DNA of 64,000 bases, taken from the NCBI GenBank assembly GCA_020466095.1, contig CM035807.1:106407227-106471226 (forward strand), in the 5' to 3' direction. This DNA is from Chlorops oryzae. Its lineage: Eukaryota > Arthropoda > Insecta > Diptera > Chloropidae. How positions within the stretch are numbered: position 1 is the first letter of the stretch; the number at the start of each line of letters is the position of its first letter. The translations under genes and the position numbers were made by a program. This document shows positions 1 to 11,065 of the stretch, piece after piece. Under the pieces are notes generated by a model. The model ran no database searches, had not been told where the DNA came from, and was given only the letters and a program-made list of their open reading frames with translations.

Positions 1-3000
1 CCCCTCTTATCAGTTCGAAGGCATCTCGTGACATCGTTTCTTGAAGCTTTTATTTTTCTCCTTCTTTCTCTCTCATGTTGATGTTGTTGTTGTTGTTTTC
101 GTTTACTTTTAACGCGTATGGCAAGCCCATTTGAGCGCCTATCAGTTGAATTGAATCAAATTACCTTGTAGTCTTAACCTTAAGGTTATTTTCCAATCTT
201 GCTTACCTTTCATGTGCGCTCAGCTCAATGTCAAGCCAAGAAAGTAAGCGAGCGACGAGTTGTGTTTCGTTCAACAATTTTCTTCCGCTACCAAGGAACC
301 CCGCCCCCCCAAATATTGAAGAGAGAGTATCTCAACGCATTTTACGTGTAAATAAACTTACGTTTCGTGTTGCTTCTTTGTTTTTTTCCAAGCTACGCCA
401 TATAATTTGAAAGTTTTGACTTGGCATTCATTCTCCTTCGTCTCCCAGTCTTTATGATTTTTCAAAGTTTTTCCTAATACCCTCCTCCGGCACACATTCA
501 CCAGCCGCACAGCCGCCAGTTGAAAGACGACATTCGAAAGTCGACATCATGCAACATTGTATATACAATGTGTGGGGGTGGTACCAAACGTCGACCAGAG
601 CCATGGCAATAAGCCCTCAAAAGTTAAGTTCTCTACGGTTGTATTCGGCGTTATATTCTTACCGGAAATATAAATGGAAATCTTACATTTCCGCTTATCG
701 CGATTCGAAAGTTTAAGTGACTCTCTGGTGATGTCGCAACTGCTGTTCTCCTGTTCGGCTGGGATTTTTCTTGTTTTTTTCTCTAGTTTTTTTTTTTTTT
801 TTTTTGTGTGCCCTTGGCTTTTTGCATTAACGTCTTTTCAATTCTTTGAGGGCTCGTTTTTCGATACAGTTTAGAAAATTAACGTTATTGTATTTCAATA
901 TGGTGTTCATGTTAGAGAGGGAGAGAGTGATTCATGTTGCTTAAAGAAGAAAAAAAGAAATGGTGTGGGTTTTTCCTTTTATTCATTCGTAGGCGACATT
1001 TTACTTTGCAGAAAAGTTTAACCCCCACCGCCCTCGTGCCTGGGGAATGTATTTTCGTTGTATATTTATATGTGAAGAGACGTCAGAAGAGGAGTCTTTC
1101 TAGTTTCCCAAGGGATGGTAAAGAAAATGATACTTGAAAGATTTTAGATAAAGAAAAAAAAAAAAGCAAAATATTTCCATATTAAAAACAACTTCATTTA
1201 AAACAAAACGTGATATTTAAATGTGGTATATTTTTTTCCTTCGAGGTTGATGTGAACGTGAAATACTAACAAGAAGTGAACAACAATAAAAATGGACTTC
1301 ACAATAAATCAAACGAAAGCCATAAATCCCTGTCTAAGCTATTTTCGGGGACATGATCAAAAAAGAATAAAAAGGTGTTGTCCCCTTGGTGTCCATATAA
1401 CTGAGTGTATTTCCTTATATGATACATATAAACACATTTACCGCCAATATATAAAAAGAGGCATTTAAAGGCTTTTACCCACGGGTCATTTCTCACGGAA
1501 CATTTGTGTGAAAAAGTCAATCTTTTTAACAACTTCCACTTGATTCCGTCCATCCAACTTAATGTCAACTTAAGCTTCCACTTGATTGCACTGAAGTGCG
1601 TACTCATATATTTTGTGTACCTACTCCGTTTTCCTCCCGAACACACGCACCCACACGCACACATTCATCACACACACACACACCCGCCATTGTGACTGTA
1701 ACTCACCGGAAGGAGAGGCAGCAGCGTATGTGGCATGGCGCACGATTGTGAGTCTGACCAACTGTTTCCAAATTGGCGAAAAGCACAAAATGTCCACTTG
1801 TAACCAATTTGAAATTTATTTTTGCACTTTTTATTTTCATTTTTGCCACTGCCATATCGTCGGTGGGACTGAAGCTGAGGAATAGCAGTAGCCTCAGTCG
1901 GACATAAAAATGCTTTGCGTATGTTTTTTCGACAATTTCTTCATCATTCTGTATGACACAATGTATGGTCGCGTTGCTCGGCTGAGGCGCGCATACATAG
2001 CATGTACGTACGTGTTTTATTTTTCTGCTGTCTTTTCCCTAGTTGTTTTGTTTTTTGCCATTTTGTTTTTCCGCCATGAGCCATTGTAATACCATTAACT
2101 TTAATTTTCAGTTCTGTTGTTTGCAATTAGGGCTTGTGCTGGCCACATTTACTCAGTCAATCCGAAGCGAGCACATACGAGAAGCGAAGCCAGTGTAAAC
2201 AGTGAAGCTTTTTCATTTTTTTCCAGGGTTTTTGAGCTCTGAGTGGTCGGTATATTGTCCTCGTTTTTATTATTTTTTTTTTTTTTTTTTTTTTTTTTGT
2301 TGGTTTTTTGATCATTTGTAGTTACAGATTGGAGGTTGGCGTTTGTGTCGCCTATTTATTTTCGACTTTTTATTTTTGGTGACAACGAGAAATGCTACAC
2401 ATTTTGACGTGTTTACTGAAGTGATCTATGATAAGCAATAAAAATCGTTGTGTCCTTTTCTTTGAGCATGCCAAAATGGCCTTGTAAAGCCACTTTGTTC
2501 CCAATGTTGGTGGTGCTTATTTATAGGTACATACATACTCGTTGAATTTTATCAAATTTTTCATGCTTATTGAAAAATGTGTTTCCTTTAATTTTGCTTT
2601 TTGTCCTTTCAGTCGTATGTACCTATATCATCAAGAGACAAGAACAAATAACGAATGTTGCGTTGACATAAATTGCTTTATATTTATTTTAAGTACTGAC
2701 CGACGACGGACTTTTGTACCCTTTCGTTCACAATCAATCATGTGAAAGGGCACATTTTTTTTTTTTTTACTACTTTCTTTTCCAACTCTCTGTAGGTTTT
2801 TGTGTTTGTTATTTTTTGTGGCAGGTTCAAACGTATTTACTGCTTTACTCTATTCGACCTAATCAATAAAGTCAACTGTCGTTCGTCAGGTAGGTAGGTA
2901 CTCACGTTGGTTCCTGTTTGCGCGCTGTCCAAGCTTCTTAGCTTTGACTTTTCTCTTTTCGCACTGTTCTCTTCTTTCTTTTTTTTTTTATTTATTTTAT

Positions 3001-3870
3001 TTTTACTACTATCTTTGGCCGGCAATCACCACATCGAGGCAATCAACGTTCGGGGTCTCGTCCCCTTGTCTCCTCGTATCCAATTACAAGTTCTAAGCCC
3101 TTCTTTAGTTCACCATTTTTCTTTGGTTCTTTCATTTTCTTACCTTCATTTTGCTTGAATGCACTTTGGCTACTTCCATCGTTTCTAAGTATCTCTTAGC
3201 CGGTAATATTGACTATTACACTTCGGTCTACTCCTAAGTTTGTTTGTTTGTTTTTTGCTTTTGTATACATATTTTCCCTTTCCACTGCAAATTCTTTTAT
3301 CTTTTTTCCTTTTTCTTTGTTTTTGTTTCATTTTGCTCATTAACTATTGATTCTCGAAGTTCAATTGCCCGAGCGCGTTTTTTTTTTGTGTGCTATTCCG
3401 CTGAGGAGGCGTGTTCTCTTCTAGAAGTTCTGCTTTTCGATTTTTGTTTACAACCAACGCCAATGTACCCCAATCATCGTTGCTGAGTCCATCACTGTTA
3501 ATGAACTTGATATTATCTTTTCCCAGTTTTTCTTGAACTTTGTCTTTTTGTTTCGTTCTTCTTTTTCGTAATGCCACCTTTCTTTCCAGGTTCTTGGCTT
3601 CTTTTGGTTTGACAGAATGGTGGAAATCGCTGAAACGGTTGACTTATCAGCGCTTTACACCTGAATAGTTTCTGCAAATAAAAATCGAAGTTCTAATACC
3701 TTGAATGGTAGTTTTTCTTTATCGGAAAACTTTGTTGGCTCTGTTGGTCAAATACTTATTAAGGTCAATCAAAGCGGGAGAAGGATAGAGTTCTAGAAAT
3801 CTGAAGATGCAAAGTTCTTCTTAGCTTAATATCGGAAATAATATGGAAGAGTAAAAGAAATCATAAATTA
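1..3870. other. Non-coding AT-rich stretch
   Basis: No convincing gene is visible. The stretch holds pyrimidine-rich tracts, long T runs (about 788-805 and 2273-2299), a CA-rich patch near 1641-1684 and several short open frames with low-complexity translations. It is probably intergenic or deep intronic. Confidence 0.6.
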
Positions 3871-4080
3871 AAAAAATTTGAGAAAAAATAAAAAATTATT
3901 CCAAATAATAAAAAAATATAAAAATAATATAAAAAAAAATAAAAATAATAAAAAAATATAAAAAAAATTTAAAAAAAATAAAAAAAAAACTGGGATGCTT
4001 GGAAAGAGCTATAAAATAAAATGTAATAAAAAGGTTTTGAAAAATAGTGAATTGTTTTGAAAAGTTAAAAAAAAAAACTT
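3870..4080. repeat. A-rich low-complexity tract
   Basis: Runs of A broken by single T residues (AATAAAAA-type words) fill most of this interval. It directly precedes the TA-flanked element and has no coding content. Confidence 0.7.
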
Positions 4081-4172
4081 CGTATATTGTGGAGCTAGCT
4101 AAAAATGGCTGAAACGAGCTGCGAAAAGCTAATGAGTGCAGCTGAATATCACTGAATATGTCTGAATATATA

Positions 4173-5048
4173 CCCAGTGGAAATTTTGTCCCTTATTTCT
4201 AAAAGAAACGCGGCTGATTAGTGTGAAAAAATTCCGAGTCTGATTGCGAAGTCGGTCAGAAAACTTACCCTAAGTTATTTTATTTATTTATTTACGCAGT
4301 TAACTTGAAATTGTAAATTACAAGTAACTTAAACAAGGTTGAAGCTATAGATAGTGGGCCTAACTTAAGCTAACTTACCCTAAGTTGTATGGTCGGTTGA
4401 CAAGTAATCAGAACGTATTGTCCTTTAAATTTCGGGATAATTTTCACAAATTTCGTTCAGACTTCTGTTAGTGAAATGCTAGGGAAATTCTGAATTTACA
4501 GACAATGCCCAGAAATGCCGTTTTTTTTTTTATCTGAAAAAATTCGAGATATCTTAAAATTTTTATTGAAATTTTTTATTCAGATTCAATTTCTAGAGTG
4601 TTTCAGATATTTATTTTAAATATCAACATGAAAATTAGAGAAAATATTCCCGGGGAATTTTCCCATGTTGATTTGACCAAGTTTTCCCGTTCTAATATGG
4701 ACTGACCCCAGTGTAGCCTTCGGTCAGTCCTTCATGTTACCAGTACTAGTCCCCTCATAATTCCACTTCCAATGAATTCAACTGACCTTTTTTTACATGA
4801 GCCTGTCATTGGAGAGGAACTAGTCCGCAAAACGGCTGACCGACCGTAGGTAACTTTTTTGATCAATTGTCGTAATTTTGTCTGGTTTTATGGATAGTCA
4901 TTTCCAGACTACCCTTAAACCAACCCGTTTATTACCGACCGTCGGCTAGCCGAATTCGATGAGCGAACTGCCATAATATAACTGGTAGGATTTGGACCGG
5001 TCAAAGGCCAGTCCTTCTTAGGAAATTAACCGGATCATTACTGCAGGG
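4173..5048. mobile_element. Candidate TA-flanked DNA element (Tc1/mariner-like, non-autonomous)
   Basis: The interval is bounded by TA on both sides. The ends look like diverged inverted repeats: the left starts CCCAGTGGAAATTTTG and the right, read in reverse complement, starts CCCTGCAGTAATGATCC, with similarity continuing for about 40 bp at roughly two-thirds identity. No transposase frame is present. Internal words such as GGTCAGTCC recur. The weak inverted repeats make this a moderate call. Confidence 0.4.
4277..4371 (-). mobile_element. Short retroposed insert with 15-bp target-site duplication
   Basis: A 95-bp insert is flanked by the perfect direct repeat AACTTACCCTAAGTT (4262-4276 and 4372-4386). 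Read on the minus strand, the insert ends in an AAAT-type tail, as expected for a 5'-truncated non-LTR retroposon. It sits inside the TA-flanked element, so it is younger than that element. The source family cannot be named from so short a piece. Confidence 0.6.
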
Positions 5049-5465
5049 TAGCTTTATGCCCTGAATATGTATGACAACTACACTCAAATAGTTGTAATTT
5101 GAAGACCAGTTGTGTTATTCGGTATTAATCCATTTGAATTAAGTTAGAATCACTCAAAAAATAGCTGGAAATAGCTACAAATTATTTTAAATCAGTTGAA
5201 AATAGCTAGAAAATGGCTATTTTCTCTCTCTTGAAAACAACTATAAATTTTGTATGGATAGATTGGCTTAATATGAGCGAAGAATTCGCAAAAATCTGTT
5301 TGCTAACGGTAAACAGATTTTAGGAATAACTAGACTCAATGGATTTGATTTTCCATTTGAGATCGATCTAAGTCATTTCTCGCAAAACGAATTTATTAGA
5401 CAATTTCAGTTTACTGGAAAACAATTTGAAAAATTAAGAGAAAATAAAACTCAAACAAACTCCTT
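5049..5465. other. Short non-coding interval below the synthetase gene
   Basis: Diverged AGCT-rich words (AAAATAGCTAG-type) occur on both sides of the TA-flanked element. A clean hairpin with 11-bp arms lies at 5291-5321. The right-hand part is the likely 3' UTR of the minus-strand synthetase gene. Confidence 0.5.
5392..5397 (-). other. Candidate polyadenylation signal of the synthetase gene
   Basis: AATAAA on the minus strand lies about 70 bp after the stop codon of the ACSF3-like gene, a normal distance for an insect 3' UTR. No cDNA support is available here. Confidence 0.45.
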
Positions 5466-7720
5466 TCAACTTGGTTTGATTTTCTCATTTTGATGAAATA
5501 GATCCACTAAGGCCTGTCGATTAATTTCGGGCATGGTGAAATGCGGCATTTCGTCGACAATTTTCAGTTTTGTTGGTAAAAAGCATTTCGGAAGTGACTT
5601 TGAGCAGAAAATATTTAACGAATTCAGATCGAGTTGAGTGCCATGTTGCAGGGCGCAGATGACACCAAATGTTTTTGTCAATTTGATCGGTTTCTTGCAG
5701 GACGACGACGAGACGACGACGACTCTTCATCTGTTTCGGAAATGCCAACGTCCTGCGGTATGGCGACAACACTTACGTCTCTCACATTCGGATGTTCCAG
5801 CAAAAGAGATTCAATATCATAGCTGGATATCTTTTGGCCATCGAACTCAATAACATCGACATTACAACGTCCCAATATTCGAAAGGCATCAAGCTGAAAA
5901 ATAGCCAGATCACCAGTTTTGAAAAATTCTCCATTCATCGCATTCTTCGAATCATCGTTTTCGACTCCGGAACTATTGAAGTAATTTTTGAATATTTGTG
6001 GTCCACTTATTTCGAGCTCGCCGACCAGAATGCCCTTTTGCAGAAGAGCATTGTCATTGTTTCGTAGTAGTAGTTGTTGTTGTTGTTGTTGACTTGTTCC
6101 ATCCGGATGAATTTTTTTCGATTTTATCTGTAATTTTAGAAAATTATGAAGCTTTTCAAATATTCGAATAGCGATTGAAAAAATATCCTTGAATGTTGTT
6201 TTGATATCGTAAAAAAATTTAAATGTCCTTGTTTCGCTGTAAGAAGTTTTCGGCGGTTGTGTTTCAATTTCCAAATATCGAGCATTCCATTGTTGATCAT
6301 CGTTGGTGCTATTGTATTCACCAATACAATCGATCAGTATTTTACCCTTCGAATCGACAAGGCGTACACGCACATCGGGCAATGGTAATCCAACGAACCC
6401 TGATTCCCGTTGTTCGAATTGATCCTGCTTAACACCACCACTACTACTGCTACTGCTACTAGTGCTACTACTACAACTTTGAACGTAAGGATGACTCAAG
6501 GCGACGCCGAATTCGGTGGAGCAATAAAATTCCAAAATTCGATGCTCGCTAATACTTTGCCAGCGTCGGAAAGTCATTGCTGGCAATGGCGCACCACCAG
6601 AGCCCATCAATCGGATATTCTCCGTACAGTAGCTGGCTATATACTCTTTCATGTTTCTCTTCTTGAATGTCCGTTCGTACTCCTCGATGAGTAAATTAAA
6701 GACGGATGGAATGGCAATGAAGCAATTGATGCGATCCTTTGCTGTTGTATTAACGCCCAGTAAATCGGCCCAAATATTCTTAACATCGAAACGATCGTGC
6801 ATAACAATACGGCCGCCAACACTCAGTGGCGTCAAGTACGCATTCAGAAAGCCATGTGCCCATTTTTGAGGCAACGCATGCAATAGTGAATCGTTTTCAT
6901 TATATTTCCATGCATCACGTAGACTCCGTATTTGTGCATCAATATTCCTGTGGGTTAGCACAACACCCTTAGGTTTCCCCGTTGTACCTTTCGTATAGAG
7001 CAACATGGCATTGGCATTCGTATAGAAATCATTGGTGAACGTTCCCTCAACGAGTACCGTCTCAATCGATGGTATCAATAGCCGGGGCATTGATATTAAA
7101 TTCGTTTCCGGCGGTGCCATAAAACTATGATCGATTATAATTGTTGGAATGGCAAGAGCTTCTGCCAGCTGAGCAGCGATACTCTCATTCTCTACCGATG
7201 CTATGAGTAATCTTGCTTTCGCGTCCTTCAGCAGAGCCTTATGCAATTCCGGTGAACTGCATGTGTTCAATGGCATTGCAACTTGCCCGGATATCCAACA
7301 GGCCCATTGAGTCAACGGTGTTAGGACGTTATTCGGGCATAGGTATGCCACATTCTTCATCGAGGCACTGCCGCAAACGTTTGATATTTGAAAGGCGAGA
7401 CGCTTGGCACTCACGTACATTTGAATGTACGTATATTCACCGTTCGAGTCCTTGATCGCCGTCCTGGCTGCATGTAAAATGGACTTTTTGAATATCGGCA
7501 CAACATAATTTTCACTTTCATCTTTTTCGAAACTTTTCGCTAATAAAGCCAGATTTTGTTCAATTTCAGCTTCGAGTTCCTGTGCCGTGAGCTCACTGTA
7601 CCGCTTCTTCTTTTTCACTTCTAATATTGGACGAGCGCCGCCGGTGCTGCACATCGAGCGCTTCAATTTTCTTGCGGCACTCAATAACACAAGACGTTTT
7701 ATTGAACACAACCGGAGCAT
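5466..7720 (-). CDS. ACSF3-like mitochondrial acyl-CoA (malonyl-CoA) synthetase, frame-broken
   Basis: ANL-superfamily (AMP-binding) enzyme closest to ACSF3, the mitochondrial malonate/methylmalonate-CoA ligase. I chose the second Met (7718-7720) because it begins a basic, Arg/Lys-rich mitochondrial presequence (MLRLCSIKRLVLLSAARKLK). About residues 241-252 hold the P-loop YTKGTTGKPKG, where the usual Ser is Lys. Then come the ACSF3-like blocks GSGGAPLP (about 373-380), FYCSTEFG (398-405) and FKTGD (600-604). A Ser run, a Gln run and roughly 85 extra residues interrupt the region before FKTGD; human ACSF3 is near 576 residues, this product near 750. One frame break lies at about 5690-5720 in a TCG/CGT triplet tract; the C-terminal part resumes at KLTKTFGVICAL. 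The A10 catalytic Lys position reads MPEINR instead of MGKIDK. It is a diverged enzyme, a pseudoenzyme or a decaying gene; the single break may be an assembly error. Confidence 0.82.
5690..5720 (-). other. Frame break in the ACSF3-like gene
   Basis: The reading frame covering residues 1 to about 670 stops at 5678, while the conserved C-terminal segment continues in a second frame that is closed further upstream. The switch must fall within TCGTCG-type triplets. Restoring the frame needs one extra base or two fewer. A GTAAGT word upstream is not a credible donor, because it lies in the conserved segment RDVSVVAIP. Confidence 0.7.
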
Positions 7721-9864
7721 TTTGTAAAATTTTAAAAGGAAACAATTATTATATTTATTGTCAATTGGGGATATAATCAAAAAAGTTCAATTTCGAGATT
7801 TCATCGTTTTAATTTTTGTTTTTATTGCTGTCATTTTTCTCGAATTTCTTCTCAGAGTAGTTTTTTCTTTCACTTTTTTTTTTGGAGCTTGGGAAAATTT
7901 CAAACCTTTCGATGCTTACTTTGTTCCAAGACATATTTAGTAATATGTAGTGAATGAGTGCAACAAGTCAAAAACAAAATGTCATTCCGTCTTTTCGGCT
8001 TTCAATATTCAACATATGGCAACGTATGGAAGCAATTACAATCAAATCCAAAGTTGGCTGGATTTTTCAATCTTGTTTGCTGCTTATTGGATGAGACGAC
8101 CTGATATTACCATACGGAAAAATCATATTGATGCATAAAAATCGCATGCCTACATATGCATTCAGCCGAGAAGTATGCAACAATATTTTAAATTTGTAAT
8201 TTTTAAGAATTCTCCACCCGGGTGAGCATAATGAGATCAAACTGAATTAATCTTGACATCAAACTCTATTTTAATGCATTTTTGTAAGATAGTTTGGCTT
8301 CTCGAACAAAAAAAAAAAAATCGTCATGGAAAAATATCCTCCGACGGGAGAAAAAATAAATTAAATTAAAGTATTGAAAAATAAATAAAAATAAAAAACG
8401 GCCGGAGGGCAGGCAGACCGTAAATTCCATACATGGGTCAGATGAAAGAATATCATCAAATGGCGAGTCTCGAGTGCGAAGGCAAGATCCAGGATCGGAA
8501 TGCCTGCAGAAGGGTGCTGAGATCACATACCCAAACCTCAGAAGGAGCACGAGGGTAAACAAGAGTAAAGGCTTAAGAAGAAGAAGAAAAAAAGAAACAA
8601 ATTCGCACCAAAACCAGTTTGTTCAATATGCCATCGCCATCCACGTTTTCTAGCGATGAAGTTCAATTTATTGTTCATTAATATTTCGCACATCAGAAAC
8701 CCATTAAGAAACTGCGAAAAGTGGGATTATTTCATCAATAAAAACGGAAGATTGCGTGCAAGCGATTCTCTCCAGCGACACGAAATTCCATTGAAATTCA
8801 ATTTTACCTTTTTGGGGATGTTCTAATCCTATTAATCCCTTCCCAAAGAGGAAGTTTCCAGCTTTTGAACAATAGAAAAAAAAATTATTGAGAAACTTAA
8901 TAGTTTTCTTTTTCCTGCTCTAGCGGAAATTCTCTCGAGGATTATTTTTTTCATTAATTTGTTTTTTTTTTTTGTTGATAAAATAGAAAAAAAAAAAACG
9001 AAATATTCAATTCGCTTTTCTCTCTTTTTTTTATATTTATATTCTGAAATTGAATGAAAATCCCCCAAACGTTTGGTCTCTTTTCTATTTCCATAAATTT
9101 TCCTATCACATGATAAAGTTATTCCATATTCTCATAATTTCATTATGTTCCAATGTGTTTCGGACACAAGCGGAGCAAAGCGAAGAGAAGGAAAATCAAA
9201 TTAAAATCCAATCTTGTGTATAATTATAACCTTCAGCGTTGTGTTTAGTTGAGTTATTCGTTCGAGAGATTCGAGTTGGAATATTGCAATATGAAAGCCG
9301 AAAGAATGGAATTTCTTGTTTCTTTTTCATCATCGTCATCTATTTGTGCTAAGCGATGAGATTTTCGGGATAAAAAAAAAAAATAGAAAACGAAAGAAAA
9401 AATAAATTTGATTTGAAGAGCAAGACCTTCGGGCGAACGAACTTCTCGGAAATGTGTAACATTATTTCTTTCTAATAGGAAAATATGAATGAGATGTGGT
9501 TAGCTTGTATTGCAATCATGTAAATGGAAGAATCGAATGAAAAGAACATGGAATTTCGGTCTATTGTGTGTGGAGTCACGCAAGCAATTTTTGTCTACAT
9601 ACATACCTACTTCACGCTCAGCAGGATGCTCTTAAAATTAATTGGCTTGTAATAGAGGTAAAGTTTGATGAAGAAAAAGAAGGAAAGAAAAACGGCTTTC
9701 AATCGCGTTGATTTCATTTCGTGAAAGTACGATTAGAAGATGACTTTCAAAATATTTCGATGTGGGTAGGTACTTGAGTTTGGTCTCAGTCAAAATCAAG
9801 AGACTTCTCAATTATAACTTATGCCTGTATTCATCAAACTGATTTCCTTGAAAACTGCATAAAG
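7721..9864. other. Upstream and intergenic region of the synthetase gene
   Basis: AT-rich sequence with no gene I can support. It should contain the synthetase promoter, but no clear TATA box or initiator stands out. The sub-interval 8400-8600 is more GC-rich and has a retroelement-like open frame, listed separately. Confidence 0.5.
8401..8596 (+). mobile_element. Possible retroelement remnant
   Basis: A GC-richer island in AT-rich DNA. One plus-strand frame is open and includes YPNLRRSTRVNKSKG, similar in style to the basic segments found in insect retrotransposon polyproteins. It ends in repeated AAG triplets, as does the RTE fragment at 30.4 kb. No target duplication was found and no conserved catalytic domain is present, so the class is unknown. 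Confidence 0.25.
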
Positions 9865-9868
9865 TTAA

Positions 9869-10581
9869 GGGGCATTCTCATTGAACTTCCGTTTTTGTTG
9901 GTACCCTTTTTAAGAATAAATTTTCTTTATTTGAAAACGCATAAGAATAGTCCTGAAAGACTTTTTTTATTCCAAAGTGCGATTACAGAAATTGAGTGCT
10001 TCAAAACCTAAATAAAAGATAAATCTTCATTGATTGCCTCAGATACTAGGCTGTTCAAAAAGTACTTTAGACTTTACTTAACTGGTCAGGTGCAATTCGA
10101 GGTCCAGAAAAAAGGAATCGAAGATGTTTGGAACTCTATCTAAAGCTTATTTTGGATTTTTTAATTTAGAGTCAAAATGGCATTGGCCATTCACTGAACA
10201 AAAAATTTCAATTTACGGGCTTTTTCTTTTGTAGTTTAGTGTAAAAAAAAAATAGTAAAAATTTTTTAAAATTATGGTGGTTCACGAGAATGGTGACAAT
10301 TTGCGTCGATTCCACTTTGTTTATGAAAATCGGTTCAGTTGAACTGGAGATATCATGGCCGCCAGTTCGAAAAACGTGGTTTCGAGATAAACGCGTTTAA
10401 AGTTTGAAGCAACGCAATAAATTACTCGTTTTAGCGCAGATCTTGCTCGACAAAGTAAGGCTATATCCTCTAAACTATTTCGAATTTCAAAAAATCATTT
10501 TAGGGGCATATTCAAACTACCCAAGCTATAAATAAATGCAAAAAAAAGTCGAAAAAAAAGTTGCTCAATGAGAAGACCCCC
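9869..10581. mobile_element. TTAA-flanked non-autonomous DNA element
   Basis: Both ends abut TTAA (9865-9868 and 10582-10585). The left end reads GGGGCATTCTCATTGAAC and the right, in reverse complement, GGGGGTCTTCTCATTGAGCA, so the inverted repeats align over about 20 bp with one length difference. TTAA duplication is typical of piggyBac and Kolobok elements. No transposase is present. The element carries the first copy of the diverged duplication noted nearby. Confidence 0.55.
9930..10190 (+). repeat. Diverged direct repeat, copy A
   Basis: This segment aligns in the same orientation with 10680-11000. Shared blocks include TTCCAAAGTG, the TTTACTTAACT stretch, GGAATC-GAAGATGTTT and CTATCTAA, in the same order. 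Identity looks near 65-70 percent by eye. The family is not recognised. Confidence 0.55.
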
Positions 10582-10679
10582 TTAAGGCAAAAAATTCGTA
10601 CACTTAGCTTTGTCTACTTTTCTGATCAAATCCAAGGTCCCCTGTTCTCTATATGTAATATCCAATTTTCTTATATTTG

Positions 10680-11000
10680 TCGCTTTTATTTAAGATAGGT
10701 CCTCAGATTTTATTTCTTCCAAAGTGGCGTCTACAGATCCATATTTCGAGTGCCCTTAAAACCTTTAACCTTCAACCTTCAAGATTAATCTATCATGATT
10801 GCAGGGCCAGGACTTCAGGGATCCCTAATAGCCGATACTCTTAACGTTTACTTAACTTGGTAGCAAACGGGTCCAGCAACTCTCCAGGAATCCGAAGATG
10901 TTTATACTGCCTGTCTTGCTATCTAACACTACCTCCTTTATTTGGCTCATTCTGTAATTTTCAAAGGAAGTCGAAAAGAAATGGCCCATTGGCTCTGGAG
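10680..11000 (+). repeat. Diverged direct repeat, copy B
   Basis: The second copy of the segment at 9930-10190, about 760 bp downstream, in the same orientation and slightly longer through small insertions. It ends just before the T-rich tract that precedes the mariner element. Confidence 0.55.
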
Positions 11001-11065
11001 TTCCTCTTTACGTGCATCGATTTTTTTATTTATTTATTTTTTTTTTTTTTTTAAAGCTCCTTATA

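Noticed and set aside
5740..5790. GTAAGT donor-like word near the end of the ACSF3-like frame
   Set aside because: It falls in the conserved segment RDVSVVAIP, so splicing there would delete family-conserved sequence.
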